From positions 1 to 36,462 of IMG/VR virus record IMGVR_UViG_3300042691_039044: 36,462 nucleotides of DNA; one strand, 5' to 3'. The translations under genes and the position numbers were made by a program. This DNA comes from a virus. Position 1 is the first letter of the stretch, and each line of letters starts with the position of its first letter. Under the pieces are notes generated by a model. That model saw nothing but the letters and a program-made list of their open reading frames with translations. It was not told the DNA's origin and did no database searches. This document shows positions 32,577 through 36,462 of this stretch, piece after piece.

Positions 32577-32836
32577 CCTGGCTGATTTCGCTCATCACCG
32601 GATCGCGCCTCGGCCGCTGGGCCGCCGCTGGCCTTCTGGTGGCGGCCGCGCTGGCCGTCGCCGTCTTCCGCCTCATCGCCATCGGTGCCCAGCGCGAGCG
32701 CGCCCGGCAGACGCAGGCCTCCCTCGACAACCTCCGCAACAGGGTCAGAACCGATGACGATCTCGCGCGTCTTTCAGCTGATGAGCGTCGCCGCCGTCTC
32801 GCTCGCGATTGGGGCGTGCCAGACCGCCGGCAATAG
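32573..32836 (+). CDS. Rz-like inner-membrane spanin (candidate)
   Basis: An 87-residue protein with one N-terminal transmembrane segment (about 17-39, with LGRWAAAGLLVAAALAVAVF) and then a charged helical periplasmic part. That part includes QRERARQTQASLDNL and LSADERRRRLARDWG, the coiled-coil plus RLxxDW ending typical of Rz-type i-spanins. An Rz1-like lipoprotein is encoded inside it in another frame (32754), the classic embedded arrangement. The pair would fuse inner and outer membranes at the end of lysis. Confidence 0.7.
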   Translation: MTWLISLITGSRLGRWAAAGLLVAAALAVAVFRLIAIGAQRERARQTQASLDNLRNRVRTDDDLARLSADERRRRLARDWGVPDRRQ

Positions 32837-32963
32837 CTGCGACGGCTGGCGGCCGATCCGGCCGACGCAGGCGGAGATCCGCGCCATGTCGGATGCGCAG
32901 GTCTCCCAGCTGCTGGCGCATAACGAGCACGGCCGCCGCACCTGCGGCTGGCGCGGCAGGTGA
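32754..32963 (+). CDS. Rz1-like outer-membrane spanin lipoprotein (candidate)
   Basis: A 69-residue protein, start ATG 32754 inside the Rz-like gene in a different frame. It begins with a signal peptide MTISRVFQLMSVAAVSLAIG followed by Cys (lipobox LAIGAC), so it would be lipid-modified and anchored in the outer membrane. The mature part contains CDGWRPIRPTQAEIRAMSD and ends CGWRGR. The proline content is lower than in lambda Rz1, but the location and the lipobox fit an o-spanin. Confidence 0.72.
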   Translation: MTISRVFQLMSVAAVSLAIGACQTAGNSCDGWRPIRPTQAEIRAMSDAQVSQLLAHNEHGRRTCGWRGR

Positions 32964-32978
32964 GGGGAGGGGCAGGCG

Positions 32979-33281
32979 ATGACCATCAAGACGGACTGGA
33001 AGCTCAACGTCCCCAGCTTCGCCATGACGGCGCTGGCCAGCGCTGCCGGATGCGTCGTCGCCTTCGTGGTGTTGCAGAGCGACGTCAAGGCCCTCAACGG
33101 CCACGTGCTGCGGGTGGAGCAGCGGGTGGAGCGGATCGAGGCGCGCCGCGAGGCCGACCGCGAAGAGAGCCGCATCCAGCGCAATGCCGATCGCGAGGCC
33201 GTCCTCACCATGCAGGGCGACATCCGCGTCGTTCGCCAGATCCTCGAAGGCATGCGCACGAGCCCGTCCGGGCCGCGCTGA
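32979..33281 (+). CDS. Membrane-anchored coiled-coil protein, last late gene
   Basis: A 100-residue protein with one transmembrane segment (about 13-33, AMTALASAAGCVVAFVVL) and then a charged coiled coil (residues about 36-90, including RVEQRVERIEARREADREE). It is the last gene before the late terminator. It could be a holin accessory or antiholin-like protein, or a second spanin-like component. The membrane topology is seen in the sequence; the role is inferred from the lysis cassette. Confidence 0.65.
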   Translation: MTIKTDWKLNVPSFAMTALASAAGCVVAFVVLQSDVKALNGHVLRVEQRVERIEARREADREESRIQRNADREAVLTMQGDIRVVRQILEGMRTSPSGPR

Positions 33282-33357
33282 ACCGTTCGGCCGTTCGTGA
33301 GGCGGCCGGAGCAGTGCAGTGCATGCAGCCCTCCTTGGGCGTTTCCTCCCTGAACTC

Positions 33358-33395
33358 GAGCCCGCGTCGCCAACCGTCCGGCGCGGGCTCTTTTT
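33358..33395 (+). terminator. Rho-independent terminator of the late operon
   Basis: GAGCCCGCG (33358-33366) pairs with CGCGGGCTC (33382-33390), and TTTTT follows directly. It is 77 bp after the last late gene and reads rightward, ending the late transcript before the attachment site. Confidence 0.9.
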
Positions 33396-33414
33396 CATGG
33401 CGGAAACACCGCAA

Positions 33415-33422
33415 GGTCACAC
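33415..33422 (+). repeat. GGTCACAC repeat left of attP core (possible arm-type site)
   Basis: The octamer GGTCACAC stands here, about 45 bp left of the tRNA-like core, and recurs right of the core (33583-33624). This is the layout of integrase arm-type sites on both attP arms. Two of the right copies also form the minus-strand terminator stem, so part of the repetition may have that cause. Confidence 0.4.
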
Positions 33423-33466
33423 GGCCGCCCTCGCCAAGCCATTGACGGACCAAGGGTCGGTTGAAA

Positions 33467-33511
33467 CTTTTAATCATGTGGTCGAGGGTTCGATCCCCTC
33501 CCCGCTCACCA
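33467..33511 (+). other. attP core: 3' half of tRNA-Lys(UUU)
   Basis: The sequence reads as the 3' part of a tRNA: anticodon loop CTTTTAA (anticodon TTT at 33469-33471), stem half TCATG, 5-base variable loop, T-arm GAGGG-TTCGATC-CCCTC (33484-33500), acceptor strand CCCGCTC, discriminator A and CCA (33509-33511). The 5' side does not pair with it, so it is not a whole tRNA gene. Phages that insert into the 3' end of tRNA genes carry exactly such a fragment to rebuild the gene. The adjacent tyrosine integrase supports this as attP. Confidence 0.88.
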
Positions 33512-33582
33512 TCCACAAACCCGCATGAATGCTGGAAAGTGCGGGGCCGTCGGTCGGCCGAATTTCAGAACAAGATGAGAAC

Positions 33583-33624
33583 GTGTGACCTGAAAACAGG
33601 GTCACAAAGGTCACACGTGTGACC
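33583..33624. repeat. GTGTGACC/GGTCACAC cluster right of attP core
   Basis: GTGTGACC at 33583-33590, GGTCACAA at 33600-33607, and a perfect 16-bp palindrome GGTCACACGTGTGACC at 33609-33624. Together with 33415-33422, copies flank the attP core on both sides, which suggests arm-type binding sites for integrase or Xis. The palindrome lies at the end of the last minus-strand gene, overlapping its stop. Confidence 0.5.
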
Positions 33625-33627
33625 CTG
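33592..33627 (-). terminator. Rho-independent terminator of the leftward integration operon
   Basis: Read on the minus strand, CAGGGTCACA (33627-33618) pairs with TGTGACCCTG (33606-33597), followed by TTTTC. The 10-bp stem plus T-run sits at the end of the last gene of the int operon. With the plus-strand terminator at 33358 it insulates attP from both sides. Confidence 0.75.
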
Positions 33628-34000
33628 CCGGTTTCGGGGCCGCCGCCTTCACGCTTTCAAGGTCCGTCGTCACGATCATCGACTTGTCGCAAACCGTGAT
33701 GACCTGGATCAGGATCACCCCGTCTCGCCACCCTGCCGGCTGGCCGCATCGAGCATGCGCGGCATGCATATCGACATGGGGAGGGCAGATCAGGATCGAT
33801 ACCGGATTGCCGCTCCGGACGAGCTGCTGCGCCGAACCATGACGAGCCACGGTCCACGCCAAGGCCGCTTCGACTGCTCCCGCATATTCCTGCACGATCC
33901 GGTCCAGCAATGCCGCAGCCTCGCCTCTGAAGGGCTGCCGCGACAGGTCGATCTTGAGGTCTGCCAGCACGTCGCGCGCCTTGCGGTCCATCCCCGTCAC
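33611..34000 (-). CDS. Hypothetical protein downstream of integrase
   Basis: 129 residues from GTG 34000 (overlapping the integrase stop), or 126 from ATG 33991; both starts are plausible. The N-terminal half is helical (VLADLKIDLSRQPFRGEAAAL, then IVQEYAGAVEAAL), and the C-terminal half has beta-like hydrophobic stretches (VSILICPPHVDMH, VILIQVITVCDKSMIV). It is the last gene of the leftward operon, and its stop lies within the terminator palindrome. No family was recognised. Possibly a recombination accessory factor by context only. Confidence 0.6.
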   Translation of the reverse strand: MTGMDRKARDVLADLKIDLSRQPFRGEAAALLDRIVQEYAGAVEAALAWTVARHGSAQQLVRSGNPVSILICPPHVDMHAAHARCGQPAGWRDGVILIQVITVCDKSMIVTTDLESVKAAAPKPAGSHV

Positions 34001-35334
34001 CCCGTCTGCTGGTCAAACCACGCCACGGCCGCGGCGATCGCCTGGTCGCCATAGTCCTTGTGCGCCACCAGGTAGTGCTTGAGAATGGCGTGGATCGTCA
34101 CCAGCGAATGGCCGGTGACGGCGGCGATGCGGATGGGGTCGTTGCCGGCGCGGGCGAGCCAGGTGACGCAGGTGTCGCGCAGGTCCTGGTCGGTCAGGTC
34201 GGCCACCGAAGGCATCGGCTCGAGCGCCCATGAGGCGAAGCGGGGGCCGGCGATAATTTTCTCCGGCTCATCCGAGGCGACATGCAGGCCGCCGTCCTTG
34301 TCGCGCCAGATGCCGGCGGCCGCCGCCGCGCGGACGCGGGCGAACATGGCGGCATAGGTGGTGCCGTGGCTGAAGGGCTGGCGCGTCTGCGAATTGACCA
34401 CCAGCGGCAGGTCGATCTCCTCCACCTTCCAGTCCTTGCGGCGGGTCTTGATGGCGGCGATGCGGGCGACCAGCTCCGGCGCCTGGGGGAAGTCGACGCG
34501 GGCCAGCGTCTTCTGCTGGCGCTCCACCACCCGGCCGGAGGCCATGTGGGCGGCGGTCATGGTGAGGCGATCGGCCTGGCGCTGGCCTGTCCAGACGCCG
34601 AGGATGGTCATGTCGCCGACCTCCGGCAGGGCGACGAGGGCGTGGTGGCCCTTGCGCTGGGTCGGATAGACCGGCAGCTCGGAGGCCGCCACCAGCTGGC
34701 GCAGCTCGGCCGGCGTCGCGGCCCGCAGGCGCGGCTCCGGCGTCTCCATGGCCAGATCCTTCGCAGGGTGGACGACGAGGCCCGGCACCTTGCCGGCGCG
34801 CATGGCCCATGACAGCACGACCGACATGGAGGCGAGGGCGGCGCGGGCGGTGGCAAGGCCGCGCTCGGCCCAGAGCGCCTCGTAGAGCCCGCGGCAATGG
34901 GGCTGGCGCAGCGCCGCCGCCGGGCCGTGGTAGAGGTCGGCGTCGGCCTCCTCGATGCGCAGCAGGCCGCGCCTGTAGAAATCCACCGTGGCCTTGGCCT
35001 TCGGCTTCGTGACGCGCTTGCCCTGCCGGCCGCCGGTGACGACGGGGGAGGCGAAATAGGCCTCGGCCAGGGTGCAGAGCGAGGGGCCCATGTGGTTGCG
35101 CCGGATCTTCGCCAGCGCCTGGCGCGGGCGGGCGCGGCCGTCGGCGGCGGCGCGGTCGGCCTTCCACTGCTCGACCCAGGCGAGCGCCTCCTCGGCGGTG
35201 AACCAGCGGCCGTCCGGGTGTTTCATGTCCTCGCCCTTCACGCCATAGCGGCGGCGGGTTTCAGGACCGGGGGTGAAGCGCGGTCGGCCCCCCCGCCACG
35301 AGACGGAGGGGATGGTGATGGTGACTTTCGCCAT
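33997..35334 (-). CDS. int: Tyrosine recombinase integrase
   Basis: The 445-residue protein catalyses integration into and excision from the host tRNA-Lys site. The catalytic domain shows R252 (WTGQRQADRL), R386 in QDLRDTC (family H-x-x-R, with Gln in place of His), H409 in VTGHS and the nucleophile Y421 in LKHY. The N-terminal part (about 80-200) is a SAM-like core-binding domain. An Arg-rich N-terminus may bind arm sites. ATG 35334 was chosen over 35352; neither has an ideal ribosome site. attP lies about 490 bp past its end, with one small gene between. Confidence 0.92.
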   Translation of the reverse strand: MAKVTITIPSVSWRGGRPRFTPGPETRRRYGVKGEDMKHPDGRWFTAEEALAWVEQWKADRAAADGRARPRQALAKIRRNHMGPSLCTLAEAYFASPVVTGGRQGKRVTKPKAKATVDFYRRGLLRIEEADADLYHGPAAALRQPHCRGLYEALWAERGLATARAALASMSVVLSWAMRAGKVPGLVVHPAKDLAMETPEPRLRAATPAELRQLVAASELPVYPTQRKGHHALVALPEVGDMTILGVWTGQRQADRLTMTAAHMASGRVVERQQKTLARVDFPQAPELVARIAAIKTRRKDWKVEEIDLPLVVNSQTRQPFSHGTTYAAMFARVRAAAAAGIWRDKDGGLHVASDEPEKIIAGPRFASWALEPMPSVADLTDQDLRDTCVTWLARAGNDPIRIAAVTGHSLVTIHAILKHYLVAHKDYGDQAIAAAVAWFDQQTG

Positions 35335-35364
35335 GGTGCGTCGGCTCCGCATGGTGAGGCGTCC

Positions 35365-35640
35365 TCATGCAGCGGTGCGTCGGGGCCCGATGTCAACCTG
35401 CCGGTGCTCGGCCATGCGGCCGGCCGCGCCGATGGACGGGCGGATGATGGCCGGCGTGGTCTTCGTTCCGAGGCGGTGCACCGACAACAGGCCCTTGCGG
35501 ATGAGGGCGCGGATGATGCTGCCGGGCAGCACCGTGCCCTCGGCGGTGGCGAAGTCGCGGCCGTCGGTGCCGCGCAGCTCGCCGACGGCGATGACGATGG
35601 CGAGGACGCGGCGCTCGACCGGGGTGAGGCGGATGGTCAT
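35365..35640 (-). CDS. Small winged-helix-like protein
   Basis: A 91-residue protein. TPVERRVLAIVIAVGEL, then FATAEGTVLPGSIIRALIRKGLLSVHRLG suggests a winged helix-turn-helix (recognition helix about 50-65). Its ATG overlaps the preceding stop (35637). It precedes integrase by 30 bases. It might act as a second regulator of the operon or as a recombination directionality factor. The fold is inferred from pattern alone. Confidence 0.6.
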   Translation of the reverse strand: MTIRLTPVERRVLAIVIAVGELRGTDGRDFATAEGTVLPGSIIRALIRKGLLSVHRLGTKTTPAIIRPSIGAAGRMAEHRQVDIGPRRTAA

Positions 35641-35900
35641 GGCGTCGGGGCCTCGACCAGGTCGGAGAGGAGCACAAGGAGCAGCGGCCACTCGTCCGAA
35701 ATCATCACCCGAATGAAGGGTCCCAGACGCGCCGTCTCGGCCACAAGGCCGCGGAAGGTGCGCTCTCCGCAGCGAAACCAGACGGTGTCGCCGATCCGCA
35801 AGACCTGCTCGACTTCACCCTGCAGCTTCGCCTCGGCGAGCTTGACCACTTCGACGCCGGTCCTGATGCGCTGCAGCTTCTCGGAATAGGTCAGTTCCAT
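35637..35900 (-). CDS. Hypothetical protein, small
   Basis: An 87-residue protein with GGGGGGA shortly before ATG. It has an N-terminal helix (KLQRIRTGVEVVKLAEAKLQ) followed by beta strands (VEQVLRIGDTVWFRCGERTF), which together resemble a small beta-barrel. It lies within the leftward operon, three bases after the upstream stop. No family was recognised. Confidence 0.65.
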   Translation of the reverse strand: MELTYSEKLQRIRTGVEVVKLAEAKLQGEVEQVLRIGDTVWFRCGERTFRGLVAETARLGPFIRVMISDEWPLLLVLLSDLVEAPTP

Positions 35901-35903
35901 CGT

Positions 35904-36257
35904 TCAATCCCCCCTGTCGATGCGCTTCGTGCGGTTGTCCCAGAGCCGGCGCAGCTCGGGGTCCTTGCCCATGGCCGTCTCGAAGTCCGCCGGCGACAGG
36001 AAGCCGTTGATGGCGTCCGACATGGTCTTCAGGCGGGCGTCGTCGGTGAAGGCCGGCGGCCGGTCGCGGTCCTCGCCGGCGGCGTCGCGGCGCGCCGGGC
36101 CCGCTTCGAGGAGGCCGACACGGCGGCGGATGTCGGCGCCGAGATCCACCATGCGGGTGAGAATACCGCGGATCGTCTCGACATGATCGTCGATGCGGCC
36201 GAGCGCGGCGGCGATGCCCTCGCGCGCCTCGGCGGAGGGGTCCGGTCGCGGGGTCAT
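35904..36257 (-). CDS. Hypothetical protein, helical
   Basis: A 117-residue protein whose start overlaps the stop of the Xis-like gene (ATGA). The N-terminal half is a long helix with heptad-like spacing (GIAAALGRIDDHVETIRGIL, then DIRRRVGLLEAGP), suggesting oligomerisation. The C-terminal part has FLSPADFETAMGKDPELRRLW. No family was recognised. It is the second gene of the integration operon. Confidence 0.65.
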   Translation of the reverse strand: MTPRPDPSAEAREGIAAALGRIDDHVETIRGILTRMVDLGADIRRRVGLLEAGPARRDAAGEDRDRPPAFTDDARLKTMSDAINGFLSPADFETAMGKDPELRRLWDNRTKRIDRGD

Positions 36258-36462
36258 GGCGCAACTCCATAGCGCTGGTCGAGAAGGGAGCGGTGCTGGG
36301 CGACGGCGTCGGCCGGGCGATCGTTCGCCGGCGCAGGCGCTGCGAAGGCGCCGCCATTGGTGCGGAACCAGAGGTCGACGCAGTGGCGGGAGAAGCGCGC
36401 CGGCAGGCCCGGCAGCGCATGGGGGAAGCCGTGCTTCTCCTGCAGCCGGCGCACGGTGGCGC
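36254..36462 (-). CDS. Excisionase-like HTH protein, C-terminal part (gene begins at 137)
   Basis: C-terminal portion of the 91-residue Xis-like protein whose start lies at 137 after circular closure. The residues shown include RRLQEKHGFPHALPGLPARF and FSRHCVDLWFRTNGG. The gene as a whole is 36392-36254 joined with 137-1; bases 36393-36462 are the duplicated overlap. Its stop overlaps the next start by ATGA. Confidence 0.75.
   Translation of the reverse strand, partial: ATVRRLQEKHGFPHALPGLPARFSRHCVDLWFRTNGGAFAAPAPANDRPADAVAQHRSLLDQRYGVAP
36393..36462. repeat. Terminal direct repeat, right copy
   Basis: Identical to 1-70. Removing one copy gives a circular molecule of about 36,392 bp with an uninterrupted Xis-like gene across the join. 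Confidence 0.9.

Noticed and set aside
33425-33511. A complete tRNA-Lys gene
   Set aside because: Only the 3' half folds. The sequence 5' of the anticodon loop does not pair with the anticodon stem or provide the GAGCGGG acceptor strand, so it is an attachment-site fragment.

Overview
The window looks like the complete genome of a temperate podovirus (T7-like virion, about 36.4 kb) of an alphaproteobacterium. The last 70 bases repeat the first 70 exactly and one gene runs across the junction, so the molecule is circular (about 36,392 bp) or carries a short direct terminal repeat. GC content is very high and third codon positions are almost all G or C. A Rhizobiales (Hyphomicrobiales) host is suggested by a GapR/UPF0335 gene, by an intergenic motif common in rhizobial chromosomes (28736-28763), and by the proteins in general. 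All family assignments are from sequence recognition, with no database search.

Layout. Positions 1-1550 hold the lysogeny switch: a LexA-fold repressor on the minus strand, a divergent Cro-like HTH gene, and two control regions sharing the operator CTGCAAA(G/T)ATGCAGAT, one on each side of the repressor. A rightward early operon (1331-8713) follows: a DnaA domain IV-like protein, small membrane and unknown proteins, a ParB-like protein, a Toprim primase, an SF3-like ATPase/helicase, an orphan small P-loop protein, a GapR-family protein and a small helical protein. A 509-bp gene-free stretch (8714-9222) contains 14 GGTTA/TAACC pentamers, several spaced exactly 11 or 8 bp, around a 46-bp alternating purine-pyrimidine tract. 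It is the best candidate for a replication origin.

The late region (9223-33281, all plus strand) runs small terminase, large terminase, portal, scaffold, major capsid, tail tubular A and B, three or four internal virion (ejection) proteins (one with an M15 peptidase domain), a beta-helix tailspike and a lysis cassette (muramidase with a C-terminal membrane domain, small membrane proteins, overlapping Rz/Rz1-like spanins). A terminator follows. Next come an attP carrying the 3' half of tRNA-Lys(UUU), an opposing terminator, and a leftward integration operon (36462 to 33611, continuing from 137 across the junction): Xis-like HTH, three small genes, tyrosine integrase and one small gene.

How it works together: the repressor probably silences both the leftward int/xis operon and the rightward early operon. 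Replication seems to use a phage primase and helicase with host polymerase, since no DNA or RNA polymerase gene is present. Two stretches show strong codon signal in a frame other than that of the long gene around them (5616-5951 and 25730-25909), and are candidate overprinted small genes.
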